A stretch of 64,000 nt of DNA from Breviolum minutum Mf 1.05b.01 (lineage: Eukaryota; Sar; Dinophyceae; Suessiales; Symbiodiniaceae), in the NCBI GenBank assembly GCA_000507305.1, contig DF239147.1, positions 372,001 to 436,000 of the forward strand. Direction: 5' to 3'. This document shows positions 1 to 9,923 of this stretch, piece by piece (position 1 is the first letter of the stretch; each line of letters opens with the position of its first letter). Below the pieces are notes generated by a model. That model was not told where the DNA came from, searched no databases, and saw nothing but the letters and a program-made list of their open reading frames with translations. The position numbers and the translations under genes are program-made.

Positions 1-43
1 TAGAAGACAAACGAGGAAACAAAAAACGACAGGTTGGGCTCAC

Positions 44-85
44 CTGCGCAAAAGTCTCCGGGAAGTAACAGTAACACAAAAGCAT
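44..85 (-). CDS. possible small exon
   Basis: Minus-strand segment of 42 nt between an acceptor-like TTTTCTGAAG and a good donor, GCGCAG|GTGAGC. It is open in two frames, one of which is strongly hydrophobic (AFVLLLLPGDFCA). The gene cannot be identified from one short piece. The donor is convincing and the acceptor is weak. Confidence 0.25.
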
Positions 86-267
86 CTTCAGAAAACTTGT
101 TGAGAAGTCTTTACCAAAATCAAAAAACAACTTAGATAGCGGGGAACATAGATACCGCGTCTCAAAATTCAATAAGCAACAACAGGCTGAAGTTTTCTCG
201 CGGCAATGTAGCAAACAAACACGCCTGGAAAGCTTTAGCGGAATAACAAATTCAAAACACAACATGG

Positions 268-351
268 TTACAAGGTGGGCCCTTACTTCAACTGTATTAT
301 ATATGGGTAACTGGGGTTATAACTCTATAACTGGTCAGGCCCACCTTGTAT
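268..351. repeat. foldback element, 'ACAAGGTGGGCC' family
   Basis: The arms TTACAAGGTGGGCC (268-281) and GGCCCACCTTGTAT (338-351) form an inverted repeat around an AT-rich core containing GTTATAACTC. Related arms CCCTACAAGGTGG / CCACTTGTAGGG occur at 18756-18812. A near-identical right flank (CACCTTGCATCTTAGCAAC) is at about 20743, so this is a dispersed family. Confidence 0.55.
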
Positions 352-754
352 CTTAGCAACTGAATGTCAAGAAGTGCCCGGACTGGCGTTGAAAGACCTG
401 GAACAGAAGTTGAGATTTTGTTCAACTTCCCCCCGCAAACCAGCCAGTTGCCTAAACAAATGGTACAATTTGTTGAATCATGGTTTTCAATGTATAATTC
501 CTGGTCCTGCCCTATATTTGCTCGATAAAGTGCAAGTAACCAAACATGTTTGGATCATGACAATACTGTTGATGGAAGAACCCTTGCACCACCTGGGATG
601 TATGAAACGCTGTAAATAATGGGACAAACTACCAACCTCAACTGGTGCAATAATTCTTCCATCAACTGTATCTTTATACATTTTTACTGTACCCCAAACC
701 TCCAAACAAACCTTGAAAACCCGCAGGATTCTGAGAGACCTCTGAGCTACTTAC

Positions 755-787
755 CAGAGTACTTTTCTACCCAAAACCGGGCGGATT
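755..787 (-). CDS. possible small exon
   Basis: A 33-nt minus-strand segment bounded by GTTTGTTGCTTGGCAG| and a consensus donor |GTAAGTAGC. The frame with a 2-nt lead and 1-nt tail reads SARFWVEKYS. Both splice sites are good, but the segment is too short to assign. No other gene-like sequence is evident between 1 and 2.3 kb except a possible 35-nt exon near 1236-1270. Confidence 0.3.
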
Positions 788-2234
788 CTGCCAAGCAACA
801 AACGGGTCGGCACAGTACTTCATGAAGTACACTGCCTGGCTCCCAACTCAAATTCATCCACGGCTTTTTCTTGGTAACCCTGGACGTGATATTCCAGAAT
901 ACTAAATGGTTTGTAGGGATCCTTATAGGATCTTATAGGGATTTATCATAATGCCTATATGACTGGGTAGTATAATCCCCTATTTAGTAATAACCATGTT
1001 TTGGTCACTGGTCAAGTAGCACTCACAGGCTCACAGTAGAAGATTCTGGGGGAAACTTGTCTTGGCCCTAGGAAATGAAACGCGTCACTAAAACCGCATC
1101 AAATCACTCATATAACAATATCACTAAAAGTGGTGCTTTTCAAACCTTTGAAGCACATCACTTTAGGGTTTTGCTTGACATTTTCTCCTATCAATCTGTC
1201 ACACCCAGTTTTGCTAAAGCCACCCAGAATCTTACAGTTCAGTTCGTTGGAAGTTGGGTCGGCGAAGGACCTAATTACAGGAGAATTCGGCGTGTTAATA
1301 GCACCCCCCCGGTCTGGTCGGCCCAATTCCCGGTGAGTGAATGACGAGGTGGATTGATTCATCAATTTCCACTGTGACACTCTGCTACCAACTGTTTCCT
1401 AAAATTCTCAAAAGGATCACATTCAACTCATTTGAGCTGTCATGGTCTAAGGTTTCTCCCCCAAAAAAACATCTTGGACCAGTTGGTAGCTGCTAAACCG
1501 CGAAGATCCAAATTTAGAAGCCAAATGCATTTCCAAGTGCATTTGAGGGGGGGACGCTAATTTTGAGATATGCCCAACTATTAAAGAATACATCCACCAA
1601 AACATATACAGTATTATAAACCATTCAAGATCCATTCAAGTGTGGACTTATACCTTCAAAATCATTCAATTGTAATTACTAATTACTCTCTGAGATGAAT
1701 TTGTTGTGATCTCTCTATCTATACCTAAATCAATAGGTTCAAGAAAGACATGGAATGGACATAAACTGATATATATATATATACATACATATAATATCAT
1801 ACTTTATTTCGAAGACAAATTATAAGAACGTAGCATGAATTTAGTCGAGATAAAAATACCCAGAGATACTTGTGGCTCAAATGTATATAGTAGATATGTT
1901 TTTTTGAACGCAAGGATCCAAGCTTGAGCCATGGCCATAAGTGATCTCGGATTAATGCCACCTCTGTCTGTCTGTCTGTTGAAGTGGGTCCAAGATGCCA
2001 CTTTAGAGAAAGGTACCCGTGAAATCGGATTGGACAAAACCGCCATTGCCATTCATCCATGATTGATATCAATGTACACTACTTCTGGTATATTGTCCGT
2101 ACGTCTAATTCTTGCAGTCTTCCCCACATGTTTTGACCCTTATCCTACTTAAAGTATCTGGGTTACATCTGGGTATATAAATTTCAACATTTCACCAATC
2201 CTAGATTTCCCGGAAATAAGGCAAAATACCGGGA

Positions 2235-2347
2235 TACTACTGTTGATGGCTGAAATCCTGCACCAAATGATAGGTGGATTATCCCATTATGTCTAAGGGT
2301 CTGTTCATCCCAGGTGGTTAGCCGGATTTCAGCCATCAACAGTAGTA
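2235..2347. repeat. 113-bp foldback element with perfect 24-bp arms
   Basis: The left arm (2235-2258) and right arm (2324-2347) are exact reverse complements over 24 bp; the arm begins TACTACTGTTGATGGC. A diverged relative of the right arm (TTAGCCGAATTTGAGAACC...) lies at about 10712-10740. The size matches the other foldback families in the window. Confidence 0.75.
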
Positions 2348-2373
2348 CTACTATTCGCATCTATTCTCTACAC

Positions 2374-2474
2374 CTCTTCAGGGAAAATTGCCGTTGTGTA
2401 ACCAACATTTCTGGACAGGCCTGCCACTCGAAGGCCAGTGCAGTTCGCAACAAGGTTCCCATCAACCCGGCATC
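2374..2474 (-). CDS. probable exon, unknown protein
   Basis: Open for 101 nt on the minus strand between acceptor GGCATTTCCCAG| and donor GAAGAG|GTGTAG. It has a 2-nt lead and reads CRVDGNLVANCTGLRVAG... to ...AIFPEE, ending in phase 0. The opposite strand is also open, but its reading is less protein-like. It probably belongs to the same gene as the exons at 3131-3930, although the phase with 3131-3240 does not join directly, so at least one exon between them is missing. Confidence 0.45.
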
Positions 2475-3130
2475 CTGGGAAATGCCGTTTCTTCTATTGG
2501 TTTAAGGTCAAGTCGTTAGGCTTGGTTAAAACTTCCCATCTTTACATTCCAAGTTCCAAGTTCTACTTGAAGATACTTGAGGACCTTGACAGGGTCAATA
2601 TATGTGAATTGATCAATGATTCCTGAGGTTGGGGACTTATGTAATAAACATTTCCTATAGGTATGTCCGCTGGTGTGAAGGGTCTTATACCCGCATCTAT
2701 CGATCGTTTTTTGTCTTGCAGGGCCCCACGGCAACATTCCGGAGATGGGCAGAGTCCAATAGGGTCAAAAGGATATGAGTATGAAGTTACTGACATTGGA
2801 TTTTTCAGACCTTACCCTTCCCCATCTCTTACCAAAAACATCCAAAAACATACCAAAACCATGCTGTGACCTGAAAAAGTTTCGTGATGGTTGGTGGATT
2901 GCGAAAATATCTGCAAAGAACTTTGGTCTACCATAAGGTCCTAACGCTCAAAGGGCTCACTTTTCAAGGGAACAGATTCAACAAGGTCCTCTGGTGTTCA
3001 TAAGTTTGTAATGATCTTCCATCCGTCAACTGTGAATAGTGGACATGAATGGCAACCGTGAAGTTACAATGAAGTTGATTGAAACCACCGAATCCACCAC
3101 TTCAATACATGTGCTTGAAGTTGAACATAC

Positions 3131-3240
3131 CTTGAAAATTCCTGAAAACTCAAAACTCTAAAATTGTTGCAGGCCAACTTTGCCCCCAAATCAAGCCTTC
3201 TCTTGCAGTCCATCCCCAATCGAGATGTCCTCCACATATT
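3131..3240 (-). CDS. probable exon, unknown protein
   Basis: A 110-nt exon. The acceptor CTGATTCTTTGTTTAG| is excellent and has a branch-like CTGAT. The donor TTTTCAAG|GTATGT is consensus. Phase 0 reads NMWRTSRLGMDCKRRLDLGA... and leaves 2 nt. Only this frame is open from acceptor to donor, and it joins in phase to the upstream exon 3332-3436. Confidence 0.55.
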
Positions 3241-3331
3241 CTAAACAAAGAATCAGCTGCGGTCGCTGCAAATCCTCAATGTTGATGGTTTCAGGGAAAG
3301 AGATGCGCCACAAAAAAACCCTTCATCCAAC

Positions 3332-3436
3332 CATGAAATCCAACAGTTGATGAAGGTCTTCAAATTTCTCCCAAATGTTTGCCATTTCTTTGGAGTTCAT
3401 GAATCCATCAGGAAAACAATCAAACCGGTGAGTGTT
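3332..3436 (-). CDS. probable exon, unknown protein
   Basis: A 105-nt exon, phase 0 in and 0 out. Acceptor TAGTTCTTCAG|, donor TTCATG|GTTGGATG. It reads NTHRFDCFPDGFMNSKEMAN then IWEKFEDLHQLLDFM, an acidic helical composition, and the other two frames are closed. It is joined in phase to 3645-3702 upstream and 3131-3240 downstream. The plus strand is also long and open here but contains an in-frame stop (3242-3244) if extended, so I take it as an antisense shadow. No family recognised. Confidence 0.6.
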
Positions 3437-3644
3437 CTGAAGAACTACATGATGCTTAAGAAAGAACTGGCTTAATTTTCAAAATCCAATCAGTTGATTA
3501 TTTGATACTCTTGGTCCTGGTGAATAAATGCTTTCTCATTTGTGCATCAGTATGCAATCATTACCAAATTATGGCTTACCTGTTGTCAGGCTGAAGATGA
3601 CGTGGGCTTCATGTGTTTTGCAACAGCCTCCAGGGGGCAACAAC

Positions 3645-3702
3645 CTTGCAAGCCTGTTGATTGAACCGCAAGGCATGGTGGTGCTGCTTTTTTCTCGCCA
3701 TC
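3645..3702 (-). CDS. probable exon, unknown protein
   Basis: The acceptor GAGATTTTTCTTTTAG| is one of the best in the window. Using the donor TGCAAG|GTTGTT gives 58 nt (1-nt lead, then MARKKQHHHALRFNQQACK) in perfect phase with both neighbours. A longer alternative ends at the stronger donor ACAACAG|GTAAGCC (3580) in another frame. Alternative splicing or a wrong choice on my part are both possible. Confidence 0.5.
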
Positions 3703-3870
3703 CTAAAAGAAAAATCTCGGTGTATGGAAGAACGGCCACGGTTTTCGTTAGCAAGCAACTACCTCATGATAAAGTACCATAGAAACGAGTGAAAAAATGT
3801 CCAAACATCTACTGGATGAAGATTCCATAGCCCCGAACAAGACTGCCATACTATGGCACACATAACATAC

Positions 3871-3930
3871 CTCGATGGAACAAGTTTTTGGAAATGCCAT
3901 TCTACGTGATTAATGGTTTGTTTGTGTTCA
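3871..3930 (-). CDS. probable exon, unknown protein
   Basis: A 60-nt exon with a CCATATCAAGTAG| acceptor and consensus donor ATCGAG|GTATGT. It has a 1-nt lead and reads EHKQTINHVEWHFQKLVPS with a 2-nt tail that pairs with the 1-nt lead of the 3645-3702 exon. It is the first of four consecutive exons with compatible phase. Confidence 0.5.
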
Positions 3931-4208
3931 CTACTTGATATGGACGAAAGTGGAAACATGTGAATAATACAATTATCTCTGCAGTTGATACCGCAGATTT
4001 CAATACTTGCATTGACTGTTTTAGTCATGACAAAATCATCGCGTTTGATTTTCTCCACCCATATCACAGTTTGCTATATGTCCCATTTCAGAATCACAAA
4101 AAGAATATTATATGTCCGTGTCATCATTTTTCTCATCATTTCAGGCCCCTAGGCAATTGTTGTTAAAAAACAAAGAAAGGCAACAACTCATCGAAAACCA
4201 GGCAGTTT

Positions 4209-4306
4209 GACCCTCTTGCCTTCCATGAAGTTTTCTCAGGAAGTGGACAGGTAGCGATCAAACCATCCTGGATTGCGATGGCTTCATGGACATCCGCGAG
4301 GTTTGT
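4209..4306 (-). CDS. probable exon, unknown protein
   Basis: After acceptor CCACTTTGATACCAG| the minus strand reads TNLADVHEAIAIQDGLIATC and stays open past 4180. Possible donors are GGATG|GTTTGA (exon 4264-4306), GGAAG|GCAAGA (a GC donor) and TGCCTG|GTTTTC (about 4209). The 3' edge is therefore uncertain. The phase-0 entry matches the phase-0 exit of the 4989-5051 exon, so genes A and B may be one gene. Confidence 0.45.
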
Positions 4307-4402
4307 CTGGTATCAAAGTGGGAGGCCCCCACCTGAAATAATAGAAGCGGCCTATAAAAGAAACAAAATGGAAATCCATCATCATCCATCAAACCATTAC
4401 TT

Positions 4403-4645
4403 CTAGTTGTGGTAGCTTCGTGGTGCCTGTAGTGCAATTGATGGATCTGGTACTCGTGAAAGTTGTCCGATTTTTTCTGCGGATAGCAGAGATGGGGACT
4501 TTAGATTGACAGGCATTTTTACTTTTGTTACTGCTATTTCCACAACATTGGTTGAATTGAAGTGAATGTCATAGTCAAAGAAATCATCTAGTAGTGATAA
4601 ACTGGAATCTAGATACTTACTAAAGTCTTGACATATTCTATTCAC
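4403..4645 (-). CDS. possible terminal exon, 80 codons
   Basis: Uninterrupted minus-strand frame ending in TAG at 4403-4405. It is rich in acidic and hydrophobic residues (SLSLLDDFFDYDIHF...) and has a Ser/Pro-rich tail. A good acceptor, TTTTTTCCTCTTCAAG|, lies just upstream but enters a different frame that closes after five codons. The frame with protein-like content needs the weaker ATGTGAATAG| acceptor. It could be a 3' exon or an open intronic stretch. Confidence 0.35.
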   Translation of the reverse strand: MNRICQDFSKYLDSSLSLLDDFFDYDIHFNSTNVVEIAVTKVKMPVNLKSPSLLSAEKIGQLSRVPDPSIALQAPRSYHN

Positions 4646-4988
4646 ATTTCAGCATCTTGAAGAGGAAAAAATCGTTCTAAATCTTGATCACTGTTTTTCT
4701 CTGACTGCGTGGCACATGATTTTCCATACGTTTTCAATACATAGTAGTCTTAGTACATAGATTGCATGTAACGAGCATACCATTCATTCCAACATATCAT
4801 GCTCGTCAACATTAATATATGTATGTATGTAAAAAATAGAGAATCAAGTACCACACCAATAAATTTACGTAAAAAGGAATACATACAAAACAAACTTACA
4901 TACATATAACATCTATATCTATATCTGTCTTTGTATTGTATTTAAGTATTTACATATCGATTCGTTAAATCATCTCAGCTACAACTAC

Positions 4989-5051
4989 CGGGTACCACAA
5001 GGATCCGACAAAGTCTTCCAGTCGCGCCACTCGTTTCAGCACCCGAGGGGC
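4989..5051 (-). CDS. probable exon (gene A)
   Basis: A 63-nt exon, phase 0/0, reading APRVLKRVARLEDFVGSLWY then P. Acceptor GATCAAATGGTCAG|, donor TACCCG|GTAGTT. It follows 5658-5680 in phase. The basic amphipathic sequence with Trp-Tyr looks like a real helix. The plus strand is open too, but its splice sites are poorer. Confidence 0.55.
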
Positions 5052-5107
5052 CTGACCATTTGATCCCAACGGGTAGAAGGCTAGTGAACCAAGCGGCTAA
5101 TAACCTT

Positions 5108-5190
5108 GGTTAGTAAGTCCCCTAAGTAGGGTTGTGGGACCCCTTTTCAAATGGCCTAAATGGCTTAGAAATGAGGGTTACTAACTAACC
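5108..5190. repeat. imperfect foldback, 'GGTTAGTAA' family
   Basis: GGTTAGTAAG at 5108 pairs with TTACTAACTAACC at 5178-5190. It is related to the element at 21638-21766, whose arms are GTTAGTAAAAGG. Located in what I read as an intron of the minus-strand gene. Confidence 0.35.
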
Positions 5191-5657
5191 ACTCACTAGC
5201 TGGGATGATCCTTCAAGTAGGTTGGTCCCTGAAGGGTGCTAAACTGACATAGCGTCACATTTCTCATTTCTATATAATAGGTGTTTCTTTTTTTTTGGGG
5301 GGGGGAGGTTTCACAAGATCAAATCTGCAGATTCGTGGCAAGGTGATAGGACCCAAAAGCACCACTGATGATCGGTTGTTTTTGTTTGGTTTCGCTGCCT
5401 GGAGGATCTTTGGATGTTGAGACACATTGCAATGCATATGAACATGTTATCCATCGCAAAAGCACAATGACAATCCTATGGTGTAGATTGTGTTAATCTG
5501 TCCCGAGGTCAGGATTTCATGTTTGAATCATTTGGCTAAAAAATAAAAATAAAGTTCAGAGCAACAATACACCAAGATCGTAGTAATACACAAATAAATG
5601 TATATAGAGTGCATTCAGCTGCCCGTTGAAGGGAAAACATGTTGAATCCACCCATAC

Positions 5658-5680
5658 CTTGGAGTGTTTCGAACACACCC
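5658..5680 (-). CDS. possible micro-exon (gene A)
   Basis: A 23-nt segment with a 2-nt lead and then VCSKHSK, between a CTTATGCTATAAG| acceptor and a CCAAG|GTATGG donor. It is short, but the phase fits both 5739-5774 upstream and 4989-5051 downstream, which is why I keep it. Confidence 0.4.
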
Positions 5681-5738
5681 CTTATAGCATAAGGACCAAT
5701 GGAAAACTAAGATGATCTGAATCTAATACTTCACCAAC

Positions 5739-5774
5739 CTGACTCCTTGGACACAACAAAACATATGCGAACAT
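5739..5774 (-). CDS. probable small exon (gene A)
   Basis: A 36-nt exon with acceptor TCATTTCACCGGCAG| and donor GAGTCAG|GTTGGT. It has a 2-nt lead, then VRICFVVSKES, then a 1-nt tail. The phase matches 5961-5985, which leaves 1 nt. Confidence 0.5.
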
Positions 5775-5960
5775 CTGCCGGTGAAATGAACTTTTTTGGG
5801 AAAAATCATCACTTTTTTGGGGGGAGAAAATTGACCAACATGTTGATCAAACTTCCAAATAGATTGGCTTTCAACTTAGTCTTCCGTATTATTTCTCCAC
5901 ACACCTCATGACCTCATGATCAAATATTTGGGGCCCATGTATTTTGGGGTCTACTCACAC

Positions 5961-5985
5961 CTCCTGAGTATTCCTTAAATGCACC
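5961..5985 (-). CDS. probable small exon (gene A)
   Basis: A 25-nt exon between acceptor TTTGTGAAATTTTAG|G and donor TCAGGAG|GTGTGAG, reading GAFKEYSG plus 1 nt. The phase-0 entry matches the phase-0 exit of the well-supported 6120-6200 exon. Confidence 0.5.
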
Positions 5986-6119
5986 CTAAAATTTCACAAA
6001 GGAAATCATTTGAATTTCACTGTAACAGACTTCAAGATCGACAACACAAGAAACAGTAAAACATGAATATCCGGACTCAATTCCATATCTTCAAGTCCGG
6101 CTAATAGAAGAACCTTTAC

Positions 6120-6200
6120 CTTTTTATCCTTTTTACAGCATCTGCTTGCATCGATCCCGAGTGCCCCAGCAGCTAATCGCAGTTCATCGAACTGTAGTCC
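6120..6200 (-). CDS. exon with SAP-like motif (gene A)
   Basis: An 81-nt exon, phase 0/0. It has a textbook acceptor (CTTTTTTTGTTTCTTGAGCC then TTCAG|G) and donor AAAAAG|GTAAAG. It reads GLQFDELRLAAGALGIDASR then CCKKDKK. The pattern DELR..A..LGID...C.KK resembles the SAP-like helix-turn-helix common in dinoflagellate proteins; the family link is inference from pattern only. A 12-nt micro-exon (6286-6297) and exons at 6387-6430 and 6684-6749 may precede it, but their phases do not all join. Confidence 0.65.
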
Positions 6201-6683
6201 CTGAAGGCTCAAGAAACAAAAAAAGTGTGAAAGTAAGAAAACTTCGATCATTTCAAACTGAAAAAATCTATGAACTTGTATGTACCTGGCAATTCTGCTG
6301 GTGACCTTTTTGGATCAACTTTTTTGGATGGTTAAATGACGTTTCCGAGGCTGTTTGTAGGGGATAAAAATGTCACATTGAATCACCTGGTAGACAACCT
6401 ACTATTGGAAGCTGGCCCTTCTGACTGTTGCTGTGAACATTGCCACATCGCCTTACCGATGATATTTTCTCCCTAATCCCTCAGCTTCAAAAAACATAAT
6501 GCCATGACTTCAATTTGCTTCTTTTGGATACTTGAAAAAAACACAACACCTGAGATATCTCGTCAATTCGTCGGGTGGTTGGTATAGTTTACATCTTTCC
6601 TTTTCGCTACCTGAAAATTGAGTTTCAATGGTTGAAGAGGTTGTGAAGTCATCCAAAATCCATCGGAAATGCCCAAACCTGCA

Positions 6684-6749
6684 GATCTGGATGGTCGGGG
6701 CTGCTACAAAGAACATCATGAAAGTGAAGGCGTTTGCCCAAATCCTGTT
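6684..6749 (-). CDS. probable membrane-spanning exon
   Basis: A 66-nt exon with the polypyrimidine acceptor TTTCACCGCTCTCCCCAACA|-type and donor ATCTGCAG|GTTTGG. It reads IWANAFTFMMFFVAAPTIQI, a transmembrane-like stretch, with a 1-nt lead and 2-nt tail. The plus strand is also open over the same bases (IWMVGAATKNIM...), but its acceptor is weaker. Confidence 0.45.
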
Positions 6750-7183
6750 GGGGAGAGCGGTGAAAGGGGGGTAGAGGTAGTTTTTTTTCAAGGGGAGGCA
6801 AGGTTTCTCAAATGATCTCAACTGTATACACAAAAAGTGGCCAAATCCGTGGTTTTTGGAGAGCCATGCCAAGGTAGAGTCCAACCCCTTCCATCAAGTT
6901 GATGACCACCCTTACCAATATAGGAAAATCACCATCCAAGTCGTCTCACTAGTGATTTTGGTTGGTCCTTGACCAGCTTTGTACCTGTGACCACACAGGT
7001 CTTCTTGCTGTGCCTCCAGCGGGTGGATGTTTGTGTTGGAACCCCACCACTTCCAGATTGATCACGAGACTTTGGGAAAATAGTGATGTTTTTCACGTTT
7101 GCTTGAATTCAATTTGATGTTTTTTGTAGGGGTATAAATGTTGTATTCCTAATCACCTTGGAAGTCCCCCCCCCAAAAAAACT

Positions 7184-7219
7184 AATATATATATATATTA
7201 TATATATATATATATATAT
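7184..7219. repeat. (TA)n microsatellite
   Basis: Nearly pure AT dinucleotide run. Similar TA tracts occur at 1771-1790, 9405-9435, 19780-19811, 23070-23088, 30130-30163, 56489-56520 and 63029-63048. Confidence 0.9.
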
Positions 7220-7420
7220 TAAATCGAATCAATTAAATCTGTCAATCGTAATGGTGCGATGTTACCCTGAAAGGGAACTTATACTAATCCTAGACATCCA
7301 AACACCTCCTCGGAAGATATTTGGGACCCCACGAAACCTGCCAACAAAACACCTACTACTTCTGGGGAACGCGTTCAATGGATCGGAACCAACTGGAAGG
7401 GGGCTGATTGCGGGATGACT

Positions 7421-7531
7421 TACCCTATCTGAAACTAACATAGCCCCTGAAAATAGGCCGGGCCCCAATAGGAAAGGATCGTATTCCAACCATCTATCTT
7501 TAGGGGCGAACTGTTAGTTTCTGGGAGGGTA
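7421..7531 (-). mobile_element. 111-bp foldback MITE, family F1
   Basis: Begins TACCCTATCTGAAACTAACA and ends with the reverse complement of TACCCTCCCAGAAACTAACA. The inner arms (CCCCTGAAAATAGG.../...TTTAGGGGCGAAC) extend the foldback. The core is the reverse complement of the 11607-11720 copy. TA at both ends could be a TA target duplication. The minus strand contains CGGCCTATTTTCAG|GGG, a 3'-splice-like sequence. Confidence 0.7.
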
Positions 7532-7996
7532 TATGGTAGAGCCTAGCGATAGATCACTTTGAGTGAGGGATTAGGGATTAGGGATCTGATTGTGAGCCAC
7601 ATCAAAATGAGAAGTGCCATCTAAATCAATAGAAATAACCTGCCTGGATCAGATTTTTAGGGATTCTCACAATCTTCAAGGGGAGAAGTTGACTACTGTA
7701 CAATGACAAATTTTAAAGGAAACTCATCTGCCGACCTGTGCAAGTGGGTCCTGATCCATTTTTTACATATCAAAAAATATGGACTTCATGTTTCCGTCGT
7801 TTTCCTTCTATCTTTTCAGGGATGTTTCTTGGGACATTTATATACCTTTAATGCCTTAGGGTCCCAGGGCGAACAACACCAAATCCACCATCACCAGGAC
7901 CGCTGCTAAGCCTATAAGAACGGCTGTTTACCTCGGGAAGTGAACCGCTCAGCAGTTCAGGTTGGTTAGGAGTAAATTTATCAACTATCCCACCTA

Positions 7997-8097
7997 CCCT
8001 AAACGAATCACCGCACCCTGCGAAAAAGAGGAGTTTGCATGTGTATAGCAGGGGTCTGGGATCAAAACCACCACTTTTTTGAGATCCCTTAGGTGAG
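7997..8097. repeat. about 100-bp repeat, family F5 copy 1
   Basis: Shares about 48 nearly identical bases (8016-8063, centred on GCGAAAAAGAGGAGTTTG) with 14710-14757. The ends CCCTAAACGAATC... and ...CCTTAGG form a degraded inverted repeat. Confidence 0.6.
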
Positions 8098-8165
8098 ATA
8101 GGAATTCTGAACATCAAGAGATCATTTTCGGGGGAAGGGTACTCTGACGATACGTCAATGCCAAC

Positions 8166-8209
8166 CATTAAAGCGCATAGATTTGGCAGATGTTGGCGGG
8201 TGGGAAATT
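8166..8209 (-). CDS. possible exon
   Basis: A 44-nt segment after the strong acceptor GTGTTTACCTTCCAG|, reading ISHPPTSAKSMRFN with 1-nt lead and tail, with donor TTTAATG|GTTGGC. An alternative frame runs on for about 120 codons but crosses repeat F5. Weak on its own. Confidence 0.35.
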
Positions 8210-8598
8210 CTGGAAGGTAAACACAAATCAAAGTAAGAAGTCATGGACGATGATCAACCGGATTTGACTGCACAAGTAAATTCTAGAACTCCAGAAGCTG
8301 TGAACATATCTTTAAGTCAAAGTAGTGTTTCCGCTGGTCCTACAATTGATCATCTGAGAAACATCAACTCCACACACTACAATGGTCCTGGCCGCACGAT
8401 AATGCTGAGAAGCGGTGGATGTGAAATTCAACTGAAAACATGCAACAATATAGTCATGCGTTCCTGTTGTTCATGTTGCATCACGAGTGTTAATGTTACG
8501 CTCTTTCCAGGAACGAAAACATGGTTCATTTCAAACCAATCACGGCAAAATTCGAAACACAAAAACCGGAATATCAAATACTTGTCTTGATGTAAGCA

Positions 8599-8702
8599 TA
8601 CCCTGCTGGAAACTAACGGTATCCCACCTATGGACGAGGAAAATCATCTTTCCAGCCTTTCCAGCTGCCTTTAAGGGGGATATGTTGGTTCCCTGGAGGG
8701 TA
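8599..8702. mobile_element. 104-bp foldback MITE, family F2
   Basis: The left end TACCCTGCTGGAAACTAACG is matched by the right-end reverse complement TACCCTCCAGGGAACCAACA. The core contains GAGGAAAATCATCTTTCC, shared with 10821-10921. TA is present at both outer edges. Confidence 0.65.
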
Positions 8703-9108
8703 ACATTGGTATATCCACTTGAAATTTCTTCCCAAATCTTGCGCAATTGCAACACCTCCAAGTTGTGTTTATTCCAACCACCATCACAGTCCCAGGAGCA
8801 AGCTTCAGTACGTGCTGGATGAAGTCCGTCTGAATCCAGGGGATGCCAGGGAAATAGCTGGTGAAGCCACCAACAAAAATAGCTGGTATAATTATTCCAT
8901 TTGACTTAATTTGACAAGTTGTATCTACAGTAGCGGTTTACATTTGGTTTATAGTTTAAAAAATAATCATTAGCAAATAGCATAATTCCACAACTATAAC
9001 AGGGGTCATTAATATGACACCAATCCAAACTAATGAACTAACTAGAAGGGAAATCCCTCAAAATGACCATAGAATTCCACTGTTTTCCTCCAAATGGGTA
9101 ATTGTCAT

Positions 9109-9165
9109 AGTTACACCCCCCAAAAGTTTAACAGCTCGCCCCTGAAAAATGGTGGTTACAGTACC
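9109..9165. mobile_element. half copy of F1 foldback element
   Basis: TTACACCCCCCAAAAGTTTA, then ACAGCTCGCCCCTGAAAAAT, then GGTGGTT match the left half of family F1. No right arm is found downstream, so it is truncated or solo. Confidence 0.45.
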
Positions 9166-9394
9166 GGTTGTTTCTTGTCATTTGCTCACCTCAGTAAACC
9201 AACTTGGAAGGAAATTAATTTTTTCAAAGGTCGTTCAAGGGACCCCCTCCTAACATGCAGTGAGCTTGGCATGAAATTTGGTGGGTCCGTCACTACTAAT
9301 CAGCTGGATATTATGTATCTACCGACTATATACTGTATAGACACACTTAGTGCAATGTGTATGAATCCAAACCAGCTAAAGCGAATCACTGTAT

Positions 9395-9395
9395 N
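9395..9395. other. single ambiguous base
   Basis: One N in the assembly, within an AT-rich stretch. Confidence 0.95.
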
Positions 9396-9923
9396 CACTG
9401 TATATTTATATTTATATATACATATAAATATGTAAAATATATTATATCATCCTAAGGAAATTATCAGGATCATGTGAGCCCAAATGTCAAAAAACATTCA
9501 AAAGCAACAGTTCCGTTGTGATATACCAAGAGCTGTAGCGTAATTCAAACATTTCAAACATTTTGCCAACCCTGGATATACCAGAAACACAACAAGGGCT
9601 CCTTGTGTAAAACTACGGGAAATGATGAAAATGTCGTCGACGCTCCAACCCTTCACCCAAAAGATGCATTGTGCGTAGACTAAGCTTCCTCAAGTGTTTA
9701 GTTGGATTGAAGACATCATTAAACAGTATTACAGTATACGGTCAATGAATTCCTTGTGATGTTTTGCGCAAAGGATTTGATGCTGTCAATTCCTTCAGCG
9801 CATGCTTAGGTGGTTTCAACCCACTTTGAAATCAATCAACTTGGATATCCTATAATTAACTCCTTTGGGGAGGAAATCCATCACAAAATTTCGCAATAAA
9901 CATCTTGACATCAAAAATCCTCA

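Noticed and set aside
1652..1690. Donor-like TTTTGAAG|GTATAAG on minus
   Set aside because: All three frames of the adjoining segment contain stops before any acceptor.
1917..1940. Dinoflagellate spliced-leader-like sequence CTTGAGCCATGGCCATAAG
   Set aside because: Compared with the reverse complement of the known leader it lacks the AAAA before TGGC and matches only about half; likely chance.
2382..2506. Plus-strand exon with CACCTCTTCAG| acceptor
   Set aside because: The minus-strand reading 2374-2474 is more protein-like and agrees with the direction of neighbouring exons.
3173..3664. Long plus-strand open stretch (about 85 codons, then a 25-codon terminal exon)
   Set aside because: It contains an in-frame TAA, and the minus strand over the same bases has better splice sites and a four-exon chain in consistent phase; treated as an antisense shadow.
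4240..4300. EF-hand-like DCDGFMDIRE on the plus strand
   Set aside because: The loop is two residues short, lacks the usual spacing, and the minus strand is the better coding strand there.
7561..7585. Telomere-like GGGATTAGGGATTAGGGAT
   Set aside because: Only three short units, internal, and not the TTTAGGG unit expected; no subtelomeric context.
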